This document shows positions 1 to 9,095 of a DNA stretch of 64,000 nucleotides, piece by piece. The notes below the pieces were generated by a model, which was not told the origin of the DNA, ran no database searches, and was given only the letters and a program-made list of their open reading frames with translations. Made by a program: the position numbers and the translations under genes. Origin of the DNA: Rodentibacter heidelbergensis (GTDB taxonomy: Bacteria; Pseudomonadota; Gammaproteobacteria; Enterobacterales; Pasteurellaceae); assembly GCF_002000125.1 (NCBI RefSeq), contig NZ_MLHH01000005.1:1-64000 (forward strand), written 5' to 3'. Every line of letters begins with the position of its first letter. Position 1 is the stretch's first letter.

Positions 1-2897
1 AAGATGTGAAAGTGGCGGGTAAAACCACCACAAAAGATCTCACAGTGACCAACAATGCCAACATTGAGAAAAACCTCACTGTAAAAGGCGATTCAACTTT
101 TGGTGGTCAGGGTAAAACCTTTACCGTATCGAAAGGAACAAAAGTGGATATGGGCGGCAATGTGATCACTAATATCGGAGAAGGAAAGGTTGCTGCTGGC
201 AGTAAAGAGGCGGTGACGGGTGGTCAACTTCACAAGGCGATTCAGAACTTCAATACCCTCACGGATAAAGGGCTGAATTTTGTGGGCAATAACGCTGCGG
301 TGATTAACCGTAAATTCGGTCAAACCCTGAAAATCCAAGGCAGTTTATCAGCGAATAAAGAGGCGGATAGCAGCAATATTCGTACAGTATCCAATGCTGC
401 GACCGGGGCAATAGAGATCCTTATGGCAAAAGATCCGACATTCCGTAAGCTCACGGTGAAAGATAACGCTACCTTTGATAAAGATGTGAAAGTGGTAGGC
501 AAAACCACCACCAGAGATCTCACCGTGACAAACAATGCCAATATTGAGAAAAATCTCACCGTAAAAGGGGATTCCACGGTAAAAGGTAATGGGACGTTTG
601 AGAAGAATGTGACGGTGGCGGGTAAAACCACCACAAAAGACCTCACGGTGACGAACAATGCCAATATCGAGAAAAATCTCACCGTAAAAGGGGACTCCAT
701 GGTAAAAGGCAATGGGACGTTTGAGAAGAATGTGACGGTGGCGGGTAAAACCACTACCAAAGATCTCACGGTGACGAACAATGCCAACATTGAGAAAAAC
801 CTTACTGTAAAAGGCGATTCAACTTTCGGTGGTCAGGGTAAAACCTTTACCGTATCGAAAGGAACAAAAGTGGATATGGGCGGCAATGTGATCACTAATA
901 TCGGAGAAGGAAAGGTTGCTGCCGGCAGTAAAGAGGCGGTGACGGGCGGTCAACTTCACAAGGCGATTCAGAACTTTAATACCCTCACGGATAAAGGGCT
1001 GAATTTTGTGGGCAATAACGCTGCGGTGATTAACCGTAAATTCGGTCAAACCCTGAAAATCCAAGGCAGTTTATCAGCGAATAAAGAGGCGGATAGCAGC
1101 AATATTCGTACAGTATCCAATGCGGCGACCGGGGCAATAGAGATCCTTATGGCAAAAGATCCGACATTCCGTAAGCTCACGGTGAAAGATAACGCCACCT
1201 TTGAGAAAGATGTGAAAGTGGCGGGTAAAACCACCACCAAAGATTTGACGGTGACAAACAATGCCAATATTGAGAAAAATCTCACCGTGAAAGGGGATTC
1301 TACGGTAAAAGGCAATGCCACTTTTGAGAAAGATGTGAAAGTGTCAGGTAAGACAACCACAAAAGATCTCACGGTGACGAACAATGCCAATATCGAGAAA
1401 AATCTCACTGTGAAAGGGGATTCCACGGTAAAAGGCAATGGGACGTTTGAGAAGAATGTGACGGTGGCGGGCAAAACCACCACAAAAGATCTCACGGTGA
1501 CGAACAATGCCAATATTGAGAAAAACCTCACCGTCAAAGGGGATTCCACGGTAAAAGGCAATGGGACGTTTGAGAAGAATGTGACGGTGGCGGGTAAAAC
1601 CACCACCAAAGATCTCACGGTCACCAACAATGCCAACATCGAGAAAAATCTCACTGTGAAAGGCGATAGTACCGTTGAAGGCACGACAACCACAAAAGAT
1701 CTCACGGTGACGAATAATGCCAACATCGAGAAAAACCTCACCGTCAAAGGGGATTCCACGGTAAAAGGCAATGGGACGTTTGAGAAGAATGTGACGGTGG
1801 CGGGTAAAACCACCACCAAAGATCTCACGGTCACCAACAATGCCAACATCGAGAAAAATCTCACTGTGAAAGGCGATAGTACCGTTGAAGGCACGACAAC
1901 CACAAAAGATCTCACCGTGACAAACAATGCCAATATTGAGAAAAATCTCACTGTGAAAGGTGATAGCACTGTTGAAGGAACGACAACTACAAAAGATTTG
2001 AGCGTTACTAACAATGCGACGATTGAAAAAGACCTCACTGTGAAAGGTGATAGCACTGTTGAAGGAACGACAACTACAAAAGATTTAAGCGTTACCAACA
2101 ATGCGACGATTGAGAAAGATCTGACTGTAAAAGGCGATAGCACCATTGAAGGAACGACAACCACGAAAGATTTGAGTGTCACCAACAATGCGACGATTGA
2201 AAAAGACCTCACCGTGAATGGCGACAGTAACACGAAAGGGAATTCAACCATTGGTGGAAATCTCACCGTTGAAAAAGATCTTCGTGTGGAAGGTAAAACG
2301 GTGTTAGATGAGTTGAGAGTTAATCAATCTCTTACCCTAGCCGATGATGCAAGAATTGACTTAGGCCGCTCAGATATTACCGGTACCTTTGATATTTATG
2401 GGGATACGGATAAGAAAACCTTAAGCCAAGCCTTAACCCAATTGCAAATGGAAGGGCCGCTTGTTTACGTTGATCCTGAATCCGGTAAAGATGTTCAGCA
2501 TCGAACTGATGTCGTCAGACTTAATAGTGGTTCGGATAAACCGGTCAGAGTGACAAATGTTGCCGATCCTAAAGAAGCGAATGACGCGGTAAATTTAGGC
2601 TATTTTAACCAAAAATTATCGTTAAATATGGGACAAGTGAATAGCCGTATTAACCGTGTGGATCGCCGTTTGCGTAGTGGTATTGCTTCTGCTGTTGCTA
2701 TGGCTTTACTCCCTCAAGCCTATCGTGCAGGCGATCGTATCGTAAGCCTTGGTGGAGGAACATACCGCGGGGCATCGGCTATTGCGGTAGGGTATTCCAG
2801 AGTTTCCGATAATGGTCGTCTTATCATTAAAATTGGTGGTAGTGCGAACAATGCGGGAGATTACGCCGGCGGTGCAGCCATCGGCTGGAAATTCTAG
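1..2897 (+). CDS. Trimeric autotransporter adhesin, C-terminal part (5' end outside window)
   Basis: The frame is open at the left edge (codon 3-5 is GAT), so this is the 3' part of a larger gene, about 965 codons here. The passenger consists of repeats whose core reads KDLTVTNNANIEKNLTVKGD, present 14 times with small variation. These are arranged as a 41-residue unit (ending GTFEKNVTVAGKTTT) and a 29-residue unit (ending STVEGTTTT). Two copies of a ~128-residue block rich in Gly and Ala interrupt the array. The last ~80 residues (RINRVDRRLRSGIASAVAMA ... GGAAIGWKF) are a YadA-type membrane anchor: a short coiled coil, then four amphipathic beta strands ending in Phe. Members of this family form homotrimers in the outer membrane and mediate adhesion. 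The binding target cannot be told from this fragment. A terminator follows at 2954-2988. Confidence 0.93.
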   Translation, partial: DVKVAGKTTTKDLTVTNNANIEKNLTVKGDSTFGGQGKTFTVSKGTKVDMGGNVITNIGEGKVAAGSKEAVTGGQLHKAIQNFNTLTDKGLNFVGNNAAVINRKFGQTLKIQGSLSANKEADSSNIRTVSNAATGAIEILMAKDPTFRKLTVKDNATFDKDVKVVGKTTTRDLTVTNNANIEKNLTVKGDSTVKGNGTFEKNVTVAGKTTTKDLTVTNNANIEKNLTVKGDSMVKGNGTFEKNVTVAGKTTTKDLTVTNNANIEKNLTVKGDSTFGGQGKTFTVSKGTKVDMGGNVITNIGEGKVAAGSKEAVTGGQLHKAIQNFNTLTDKGLNFVGNNAAVINRKFGQTLKIQGSLSANKEADSSNIRTVSNAATGAIEILMAKDPTFRKLTVKDNATFEKDVKVAGKTTTKDLTVTNNANIEKNLTVKGDSTVKGNATFEKDVKVSGKTTTKDLTVTNNANIEKNLTVKGDSTVKGNGTFEKNVTVAGKTTTKDLTVTNNANIEKNLTVKGDSTVKGNGTFEKNVTVAGKTTTKDLTVTNNANIEKNLTVKGDSTVEGTTTTKDLTVTNNANIEKNLTVKGDSTVKGNGTFEKNVTVAGKTTTKDLTVTNNANIEKNLTVKGDSTVEGTTTTKDLTVTNNANIEKNLTVKGDSTVEGTTTTKDLSVTNNATIEKDLTVKGDSTVEGTTTTKDLSVTNNATIEKDLTVKGDSTIEGTTTTKDLSVTNNATIEKDLTVNGDSNTKGNSTIGGNLTVEKDLRVEGKTVLDELRVNQSLTLADDARIDLGRSDITGTFDIYGDTDKKTLSQALTQLQMEGPLVYVDPESGKDVQHRTDVVRLNSGSDKPVRVTNVADPKEANDAVNLGYFNQKLSLNMGQVNSRINRVDRRLRSGIASAVAMALLPQAYRAGDRIVSLGGGTYRGASAIAVGYSRVSDNGRLIIKIGGSANNAGDYAGGAAIGWKF
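100..483 (+). repeat. Adhesin insert block, copy 1
   Basis: This ~384-base block is nearly identical to 826-1209, at an offset of 726 bases. Both encode a Gly/Ala-rich segment beginning TFGGQGKTFTVSKG and ending PTFRKLTVKDNATF. The few differences are mostly silent, which suggests recent duplication or ongoing gene conversion. Confidence 0.9.
826..1209 (+). repeat. Adhesin insert block, copy 2
   Basis: Second copy of the block at 100-483, offset 726 bases. Single-base differences are visible, for example t/c at 101/827. The copies are flanked by the same 41-residue repeat units, so homologous recombination between them would delete or duplicate 242 residues in frame. Confidence 0.9.
1210..2240 (+). 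repeat. Tandem 123-bp and 87-bp coding repeats of the adhesin
   Basis: Direct repeats of 123 bp (41 codons) and 87 bp (29 codons). The 123-bp spacing is measurable in the upstream part of the array (611 to 734), and the 87-bp spacing at 1961 to 2048. All units are multiples of three, so copy-number change keeps the frame. Toward the 3' end the unit shifts to KDLSVTNNATIEKDLTV, a diverged subfamily next to the anchor. Confidence 0.88.
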
Positions 2898-2953
2898 TGA
2901 ATCAAAAGTGCGGTCAAAATTCATGAAGTTTTGGCTGCCTCTTTAAAATAAGA

Positions 2954-2989
2954 AAACGGACATACGCTATTTGGTATGCCCGTTTTTTT
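2954..2989 (+). terminator. Rho-independent terminator after the adhesin gene
   Basis: Inverted repeat aaacggacatac / gtatgcccgttt with one mismatch and an 8-base loop, followed by a run of T. It lies 57 bases after the adhesin stop codon. A USS core is at 2906-2914, between the two. Confidence 0.85.
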
Positions 2990-3032
2990 ATTGCTCAGGG
3001 AAAACACTTTCGATGAAAATGGTAATTGATGT

Positions 3033-3185
3033 TTATGTGAATAATGGTGTCACCGAAAAATGACTTTTTTGTGAGGCTATCCATAAATCATAATCCGCTT
3101 GCTGATGTAGCCAACTTTCAGGGCTTGGGCTGTCTTTACCAAGCCAAGCATGCAAGCGTAATGCCATATCAGCACTAATCTCGAT
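3033..3185 (-). pseudogene. HigA-family antitoxin, 3' remnant
   Basis: Read on the minus strand, this gives about 50 codons without an initiator: IEISADMALRLHAWLG, then SPESWLHQQADYDLW and a C-terminal tail ending TPLFT before TAA. The pattern MALRL-hydrophobic-SPESWL-Q-YDLW is the C-terminal half of the HigA/VapI helix-turn-helix antitoxin family. An in-frame TAA at 3186-3188 cuts it off immediately beside the cpxA stop codon, so the N-terminal DNA-binding half is missing, and no higB toxin gene is seen nearby. I read it as a deletion scar of a toxin-antitoxin module. Confidence 0.75.
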
Positions 3186-3192
3186 TTAGCCT

Positions 3193-4602
3193 TTATTTAT
3201 TCAACCAAAGAGGAAGTGCAATCGTCACCGCTAGGCCCCCTAATTCACTTTTTTCAGCCCAAACTTTGCCTTGGTGTTCTTTAATCACATTAGACACAAT
3301 AGCAAGTCCTAGCCCGGTTCCCCCAGTTTCACGAGTGCGGGCCTCATCGACACGATAGAATGGTTGGAAGATTTTTTCAAATTCATCGGGATGCACCCCG
3401 GATCCGTTGTCATCGATGCGGATCCTGATAAATTCTTCTTCTTCTTCTTGGATAAAAATACTGAGTTTGATCTTATCCTTCGTGTATTTCAACGCATTTC
3501 TAATGATATTTTCGACCGCACTTTGCAACAATTTAATGTTGCCGTTAAGCAAAATAGGTGTGCCGTTATTGGGGAGAATGATCGTTTGTTCAAACTCAAT
3601 TTTTCGTTGCTCGGCTTCAAAAAGGGCATCTTGTATCACTTCGTTCCAAAGCTTGTCGGCAAGGAAAATATTTCGTTTGATTTGTGTGTTCATTTGTTGG
3701 CGGGAAATTAAGAGCAACTCGCTGATCATTTTATCCATCCTCTCAATTTCTTTTTCGATGCGTTGTACCGCAGGGTTATCACCGGTTTGGTGACGAACCA
3801 AGGCGGTGGCTAATTGTAAGCGGGTTAGCGGTGTTTTTAGTTCATGAGAAATGGATGAAAGTAAATTCTGGTGGTTTGAGATTAAATTGTTAATTGATTT
3901 TGCCATTCGATTAAAACTTTGTCCCACTTGGCGAAGTTCGAGTGGCCCTTGTTTTGTTAATTGTGCATCAATTTCAAAATCCCCCAGCGCAATGGTATTT
4001 GCCGCTTTTTGTAAGCGGGAGATCGGTTTCACAATGGTATGGGTAAACCACCATAATAAGGGGCTGGTGATAAGGAGTGTGAGTAAAAAAATGATAAATG
4101 GATGGTCAATCATATACCGTAAAATTTCTTGGTAGTGATTAACTTGAGAAATAAAAAAAAGTGAATAAGGTTTATTAAAATCGTCTAAATAAATTTGGAA
4201 AGGGCCGGCAATTTGAATTTGTCCAAAGCTTTTTTTCATGGGTTGGATAAATTCATCCACTTGATCTATAAAACGATAGAGATCATTTTTTTCATCGTTA
4301 AATGCACCGAAAAGCTCTTTTTTGTAAGGATCAAATAATACTGGTCTGCCATCTGTGGCACGATCAATGGGAAGTATGGGCACTTCAGCGACTAAGGATT
4401 TGATTTTATTATTGCGAACCGATTCAGCAATTTTCTTTTGATAATAGGTGACTTCATTTTCTTGTAATGGCGAAAGGCTGTTATCAAAATAAGGTAAGGT
4501 TATAACAAGCAGCATCATTGAAAAGAAACCGAGCCAAAATACGCTAAAGGTTCGGAAAGTGAGCTGGTTTAAACTAAATTTATTGTGATATTGCATCGTC
4601 AT
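3193..4602 (-). CDS. cpxA: Sensor histidine kinase CpxA
   Basis: Inner-membrane sensor kinase of the envelope-stress system. The 469 residues show an N-terminal membrane segment (about residues 17-36), a periplasmic domain, a second membrane segment (about 167-187), a HAMP linker (KPISRLQKAANTIALGDFEI), the H-box SSISHELKTPLTRLQLATAL with the phospho-acceptor His, and an ATPase domain (N-box NIIRNALKYT, DNGSGV, GGTGLGLAIV). Alignment from memory with E. coli CpxA is good over the whole length. The start codon overlaps the cpxR stop by one base (TAATG), so translation is probably coupled. The stop lies right beside the higA remnant. Confidence 0.93.
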   Translation of the reverse strand: MTMQYHNKFSLNQLTFRTFSVFWLGFFSMMLLVITLPYFDNSLSPLQENEVTYYQKKIAESVRNNKIKSLVAEVPILPIDRATDGRPVLFDPYKKELFGAFNDEKNDLYRFIDQVDEFIQPMKKSFGQIQIAGPFQIYLDDFNKPYSLFFISQVNHYQEILRYMIDHPFIIFLLTLLITSPLLWWFTHTIVKPISRLQKAANTIALGDFEIDAQLTKQGPLELRQVGQSFNRMAKSINNLISNHQNLLSSISHELKTPLTRLQLATALVRHQTGDNPAVQRIEKEIERMDKMISELLLISRQQMNTQIKRNIFLADKLWNEVIQDALFEAEQRKIEFEQTIILPNNGTPILLNGNIKLLQSAVENIIRNALKYTKDKIKLSIFIQEEEEEFIRIRIDDNGSGVHPDEFEKIFQPFYRVDEARTRETGGTGLGLAIVSNVIKEHQGKVWAEKSELGGLAVTIALPLWLNK

Positions 4603-5309
4603 TATTTACTGATTAAAAGATAGCCTCGACCCCGTAAGGTTTTAAACCAAGGGAGATCATTTTCTCTTGGTGGGAGTTTTTTGCGTAGATTTGACATGTG
4701 CATATCAATGGAACGATCAAAAGGGCTTAGGGATTTACCTAATACATGCATGCTCAGTTCTTCACGCGTAATCGGCTCCCCTTGAGCAAGCACCAAGGCT
4801 TCAAGTAATGAAAACTCGGAAGCAGTGAGGGGTAGCTCTTGGGTTTTATAGAAGGTTTGCTGATAGCGCTGATTAAGCCTTAATCCATCAAAAGAAATCC
4901 AACCTTCATTGTTTGGCGTTTCTTGGCTTTCTGAGGCGTTGTTGAGATTGCTTTCGCTTCTGCGCAAAATGGCTCTAATGCGGGCGACTAATTCACGATC
5001 ATTAAAGGGTTTTGATAAATAATCATCGGCACCGAGTTCTAACCCTAACACACGATCGATATCATCACCACGGGCGGTGAGCATCATCACGGGAATGTTG
5101 GATTGTCGGCGGATTTGTTTTAGGGTTTCAATACCATTTAATACCGGCATCATGACATCTAACAAAATTAATGAATAATCTTGTTCAAGTTTATTGAGTG
5201 CTTCTTGTCCGTTGTTTGCGACATCCACATCAAAGCCTGATAGGGAAAGCACTTCTGAAAGTAGGTCTGTCAGTTCGATATCATCATCAACGAGTAAGAT
5301 CTTTGACAT
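4602..5309 (-). CDS. cpxR: Response regulator CpxR
   Basis: OmpR-type response regulator and partner of CpxA. The receiver domain starts MSKILLVDDD, carries the phospho-acceptor Asp in LILLDVMMP, the Thr in MLTARG and the Lys in YLSKPF. The C-terminal winged helix ends FKTLRGRGYLLISK. I chose the ATG at 5309 because it gives the family's usual N-terminus and has AAGAGGG upstream; an in-frame start 27 bases earlier would add nine unneeded residues. It heads the cpxR-cpxA operon. In other gammaproteobacteria CpxR controls periplasmic folding factors and often its own operon. Confidence 0.93.
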   Translation of the reverse strand: MSKILLVDDDIELTDLLSEVLSLSGFDVDVANNGQEALNKLEQDYSLILLDVMMPVLNGIETLKQIRRQSNIPVMMLTARGDDIDRVLGLELGADDYLSKPFNDRELVARIRAILRRSESNLNNASESQETPNNEGWISFDGLRLNQRYQQTFYKTQELPLTASEFSLLEALVLAQGEPITREELSMHVLGKSLSPFDRSIDMHMSNLRKKLPPRENDLPWFKTLRGRGYLLISK

Positions 5310-5352
5310 TATCAACCCTCTTGAGATTTTATTCAAAAATAAAAAAGAAAAA

Positions 5353-5381
5353 TCACTACATTCGTATCATTAATGTAGTGA
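5353..5381 (-). terminator. Terminator between bamE and cpxR
   Basis: Perfect 10-bp stem tcactacatt / aatgtagtga with a 9-base loop. Reading the minus strand it is followed by TTTTTCTTTTTT, so it terminates bamE transcription upstream of cpxR. CpxRA must then have a promoter of its own between here and 5309, or depend on readthrough. Confidence 0.85.
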
Positions 5382-5392
5382 GTAAAAGCTGA

Positions 5393-5806
5393 TTACCAGA
5401 ATTTCCACCAAGATTTTTTAGTATTTTCGCCTGTCCGTTCTATGATCGTATTATTTTCTTTTTCAGAGGCGACTTCCGGCAATGGCTTATCTAAATGCGT
5501 GTTAGTCACGATGCCCCGTTGGTCAAATTTGACTGTGAAGGTATGTTGTTCCGGTGCTTCATAGGCACGTTGTTGTAAGAAAACATAGTACCAAGTTAAA
5601 TTGTTATAAGGATCAATTAAAACAGGCGTACCAAGTAAATATTGCACTTGTTGAACGCTCATCCCTTCTTTCACTTGCGCCACTGTGGCGGCTTCTAAAT
5701 AGTTACCCTGTGGTACATCAATACGGTAAACCACTTTTTCAACGGTGGAGCAGGCAGAAAGGCTTAATGCCAAGACAGTGGCGCCAAAAAGAGTTTTAAA
5801 TTGCAT
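5393..5806 (-). CDS. bamE: Outer membrane assembly lipoprotein BamE (SmpA)
   Basis: Small lipoprotein of the Bam complex that inserts beta-barrel proteins in the outer membrane. The signal peptide ends in a lipobox LSLSAC, with the lipidated Cys near residue 19. The BamE fold follows (KEGMSVQQVQYLLGTP, then DPYNNLTWYYVF). The ATG at 5806 is preferred: it gives a normal signal peptide and has AAGGTAAAG upstream, whereas an earlier in-frame ATG at 5830 would add eight charged residues. The 137 residues are slightly longer than E. coli BamE because of a C-terminal tail ending SWWKFW. Confidence 0.9.
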   Translation of the reverse strand: MQFKTLFGATVLALSLSACSTVEKVVYRIDVPQGNYLEAATVAQVKEGMSVQQVQYLLGTPVLIDPYNNLTWYYVFLQQRAYEAPEQHTFTVKFDQRGIVTNTHLDKPLPEVASEKENNTIIERTGENTKKSWWKFW

Positions 5807-5870
5807 TTTCTTTACCTTAATTTTTTGCAAAATTAGTCAAATAATACCCAAAGTTCGTACAGTTGCCAAA

Positions 5871-6887
5871 CTAATTCTCTGATTTTAAAGATTTTTGTAG
5901 TTGATCTTTTAAATTAGGCGGCAGGCCTTTTATGGTGAGGACATCACTTATCGGATCCCAGTGAATACGACTGTTAAGCAAATCCGCATCAAAACTTAGT
6001 GTAATTCCCTTACCTGAACCGGAAAATTTAGTGAGAGATTTTAATGCTGAACGCACAGGCGGAATATTTTCTTCCAGTCCGTAATCTTGTGTTTCGGCAA
6101 AGGCGATAAAAGATTGCTCGTTTAGAGTGGGCAAATTGGCGGAAAGTTCCGCTAATTCGATGTCTTCGCCCCCGGCGATTTGCCCTTTGCAATATTCAAA
6201 AACCTGTTTTTTTACCGCTTGAGTTTGTTCTTTATTCAGTTCACCCTGTTCGCAATAATCACTGACGGCTTGCAGTAAACATTGATTTTGAACTTGTGGA
6301 TTTAACCCTTCTTCCGCCCCTAAAAAATCCATAAAGAAATCACTGATCTTTCTTCCTACACGGCCTTTAATAAAGGTTAAATAGCGATTGGAATTGGCAT
6401 TTATCTGTAAATCCGTCAAATTCACCCGTGCGGCAATATCAAACTGGGTGATATCAAGATATTCGGTGCGATGAATATCTAAATGTTCATCCACCAACAT
6501 ACTGTGACGACTGTCCAACAAGGCAATAAACAGGTAATCGGTGGCTAAGAAATTATATTGACATAAAATCAGCGTGCCGCTGTCAGCAAAAGAATATTGG
6601 CTTAATTCAGCGGCTAAGAGTTTGGTGGCATATTGGCTAAAGCCTAAAAATTCGATTTCTTGTTCTAATAAACGGTTTAAATGTTGAGCGAAGACGGAAT
6701 TTTCTTGGAAAACCCCAAAGGCTTTTGCTTTGTTTTGATAGCCTTGGTGGAGTTGTAGCATCATTTGTTCCACTTCCGGTGTAATGCTGAGCAACTCATC
6801 CCGCAAAATGCTTTCCATTTTGGCATTTTCCCCATCGGCTTGTTTGATGAGCTGGTGTAAGACAATTTGGTTTACGGTAATACTCAT
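5871..6887 (-). CDS. yejK: Nucleoid-associated protein YejK (NdpA)
   Basis: 338 residues, the usual length of the YejK/NdpA family of nucleoid-associated proteins. It starts [16 protein letters not shown] and carries the family's [20 protein letters not shown] segment near the middle. GGGAAAG upstream of the ATG is a reasonable ribosome site. It is divergent from yejL-yejM, the arrangement known from E. coli. The exact molecular role of the family is poorly defined; binding to the nucleoid is the established observation. Confidence 0.9.
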   Translation of the reverse strand: MSITVNQIVLHQLIKQADGENAKMESILRDELLSITPEVEQMMLQLHQGYQNKAKAFGVFQENSVFAQHLNRLLEQEIEFLGFSQYATKLLAAELSQYSFADSGTLILCQYNFLATDYLFIALLDSRHSMLVDEHLDIHRTEYLDITQFDIAARVNLTDLQINANSNRYLTFIKGRVGRKISDFFMDFLGAEEGLNPQVQNQCLLQAVSDYCEQGELNKEQTQAVKKQVFEYCKGQIAGGEDIELAELSANLPTLNEQSFIAFAETQDYGLEENIPPVRSALKSLTKFSGSGKGITLSFDADLLNSRIHWDPISDVLTIKGLPPNLKDQLQKSLKSEN

Positions 6888-7104
6888 TTTCTTTCCCTTT
6901 TGCTTTCATATCATACCGAAACGGCGCAACGCCTATTTTCAGTTGGGTTGTGAGATAGGCTCTGCTTATCTCTAGTCCTCGATGTTTTCTCTAAAAAATA
7001 CGCCAAATTATAACCGCACTTTTTCAGCAAGAAAAAAGAAATTATTTAGGATCTTGTCAATAATCGGGTATGATAGAGGCACTTTTTTATCTCTTATTTT
7101 TATC

Positions 7105-7323
7105 ATGGCTCAACATTCAAAATATTCCGATGCGCAGTTAAATGCGATTATCAATGATATGATTGCCGTGCTGGAAAAACATAAAGCACCGGTGGATTTA
7201 TCACTTATTGCATTGGGGAATATGACAAGCAATTTGCTCACCACCAGTGTGCCACAAAGTCAGCGGGAAGCCTTGGCAGAGGCTTTTTCTCATTCTTTGA
7301 TTAACGCAGTGAAAACGCACTAA
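7105..7323 (+). CDS. yejL: Conserved small protein YejL (DUF1414)
   Basis: 72 residues starting MAQHSKYSDAQLNAIINDMI, helical, with no signal peptide. The frame is open farther upstream, but the ATG at 7105 gives the family length and is used in relatives. It ends one base before the yejM start, so the two are co-transcribed. Function unknown; the conserved link with yejM is the only clue. Confidence 0.88.
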   Translation: MAQHSKYSDAQLNAIINDMIAVLEKHKAPVDLSLIALGNMTSNLLTTSVPQSQREALAEAFSHSLINAVKTH

Positions 7324-7324
7324 T

Positions 7325-9073
7325 ATGATGTGGTTTAAAAAAGGCACTTTCAGTGGAAAACAATACCGTGATGAAACCTCACAAAAAATCTCGTGGGGGC
7401 ATTGGTTTGCCTTTTTTAATATCATTATCGCGATTTTAATTGGCGCCCGTTATGCCTTTTTGATTGATTGGCCGGATACGCTGGGTGGAAAACTTTACTT
7501 TTTTGTCAGTTTATTGGGGCATTTCAGCTTTAGTGTTTTTGCGGTGTATTTGTTGGTGATTTTTCCTTTAAGTTTTATTGTGAAAAATCATCGTACTTTT
7601 CGTGGTTTGGCGGTGATTCTTGCCACGATTTGTACCACTTTGTTGCTTTTTGATACGGAAGTCTTTCATCGATTTAATTTGCATTTGTCATCGGTGGTTT
7701 GGAACCTGTTAGTCAATCCGGAAAATGGTGAAATGTCTCGTGATTGGCAGATTTTCTTTGCGCCGATGCCGGTGATTTTATTGATACAAATGCTTTTTTC
7801 CCGTTGGAGCTGGGAAAAACTTCGTAGTTTGGAACGGCAAAAATGGTTGAAGAAAGTGGGCATTTTCTTCACCTTAAGTTTTATCGCTACTCATTTGATT
7901 TATGCTTGGGCCGATGCCTATTTGTATCGTCCTATCACTATGCAGCGTTCCAATTTTCCGCTTTCCTATCCGATGACGGCACGTTCTTTCCTAGAGAAAC
8001 ACGGTTTGCTCGACAGTGAACAATATACTCAAAAACTCAATCAGGAAGGGCGGTTAGATGCCTTAAAAATTGATTATCCTAGAAATAAGCTCAAGTTTGC
8101 GCCAATGGCAGAAAAACCGAATGTATTAATTATCACGGTTTCCGGTTTGCGTTATGATGCTATTTCCAGTGAAAAAATGCCGAAATTGGCGGAGTTTGCT
8201 ACCAGTACAACGCAATTTACTCATCATTACAGCAGCGGTAATACGAACAATGCCGGGTTGGTTGGGCTGTTTTATGGTTTAAATGCGAACTATATGGACA
8301 GCATTTTAAGTAATCACACGCCTTCGGTATTCATTGAAAAATTGCGAGCAGAGCAATATCAGTTGGGGTTATTCTCCGCAACGAATTTTAAAGAGAGCCT
8401 TTTCCGTCAGGCATTATTCCGTGGGATAAAATTACCTCAAGGCAAATTAGGCAATAAAAGTGCGGTCAAAAATTTCAATGAATTTATGGCGGCAAGAAAG
8501 GAAAATGCCCCTTGGTTTGCTTATCTTGATTTGGAATTACAGGCAAAAAATGAGGGGGAATATCATCAGGCGTTAGCAAATATTGATCCGCTAATTGACA
8601 GTGTATTAGCCAACACACCGTTAGATAACACCCTGGTGATTATCACCGCAGAACACGGATTAAGATTTGCGGAAATGAATGAGAAAGAGAGTTTCAATTA
8701 TTTTGGTCGTGATGAAATTCAGGTTCCACTATTGGTTTATTGGAAAGACTTGCCGATTGGCGAGGAAACGGGGCTGACAAGCCATACGGATGTGCTACCG
8801 GCATTGATGACGACGCTTTTTAATGTGCAAAACCCGATGAATGATTATTCCCAAGGGCGTAATTTATTTGATTTGACCGGCGATGATTGGGTATTGGTTT
8901 CTAATTATCGTTGGAATGTTTTAATCCTCCCGAACGGTACGCAATATCATATTGACCGAAAAGGAAATTACAAAAAATTTGACCGCGCTTATCAGGAACT
9001 TTCCTCTGATCGTCCTCCACTTGGGCTTTTTTTGGAAATGTTTAAACGTGAAAATTCCTTTTTTGAGAAATAA
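7325..9073 (+). CDS. yejM: Inner-membrane protein YejM (PbgA/LapC), LPS homeostasis
   Basis: 582 residues, against 586 in E. coli. The N-terminal ~190 residues hold five hydrophobic segments (for example FNIIIAILIGARYAFLI and FSVFAVYLLVIFPLSFIV). The remainder is a periplasmic sulfatase/alkaline-phosphatase-fold domain with NVLIITVSGLRYDA in place of the catalytic motif of true hydrolases. In E. coli YejM senses periplasmic LPS and controls LpxC turnover through LapB. The start may be either of two adjacent ATGs (7325 or 7328). A USS core sits inside the gene at 8458-8466. No clear terminator follows. Confidence 0.92.
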   Translation: MMWFKKGTFSGKQYRDETSQKISWGHWFAFFNIIIAILIGARYAFLIDWPDTLGGKLYFFVSLLGHFSFSVFAVYLLVIFPLSFIVKNHRTFRGLAVILATICTTLLLFDTEVFHRFNLHLSSVVWNLLVNPENGEMSRDWQIFFAPMPVILLIQMLFSRWSWEKLRSLERQKWLKKVGIFFTLSFIATHLIYAWADAYLYRPITMQRSNFPLSYPMTARSFLEKHGLLDSEQYTQKLNQEGRLDALKIDYPRNKLKFAPMAEKPNVLIITVSGLRYDAISSEKMPKLAEFATSTTQFTHHYSSGNTNNAGLVGLFYGLNANYMDSILSNHTPSVFIEKLRAEQYQLGLFSATNFKESLFRQALFRGIKLPQGKLGNKSAVKNFNEFMAARKENAPWFAYLDLELQAKNEGEYHQALANIDPLIDSVLANTPLDNTLVIITAEHGLRFAEMNEKESFNYFGRDEIQVPLLVYWKDLPIGEETGLTSHTDVLPALMTTLFNVQNPMNDYSQGRNLFDLTGDDWVLVSNYRWNVLILPNGTQYHIDRKGNYKKFDRAYQELSSDRPPLGLFLEMFKRENSFFEK

Positions 9074-9095
9074 GGGTGTAGGAAATTTTCAATAT

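Noticed and set aside
484-2240. Regular direct repeats that might be taken for a CRISPR array
   Set aside because: The repeats are in-frame coding units of a protein, with no unique spacers and no cas genes.
1046-2266. 406-codon open frame on the minus strand inside the adhesin
   Set aside because: It is a shadow of the repeat units; the codon pattern is forced by the plus-strand repeats, and the adhesin frame has the anchor domain.
3364-3793. Two plus-strand open frames opposite cpxA
   Set aside because: They are antisense to a clear histidine kinase, have no ribosome sites and show no recognisable domains.
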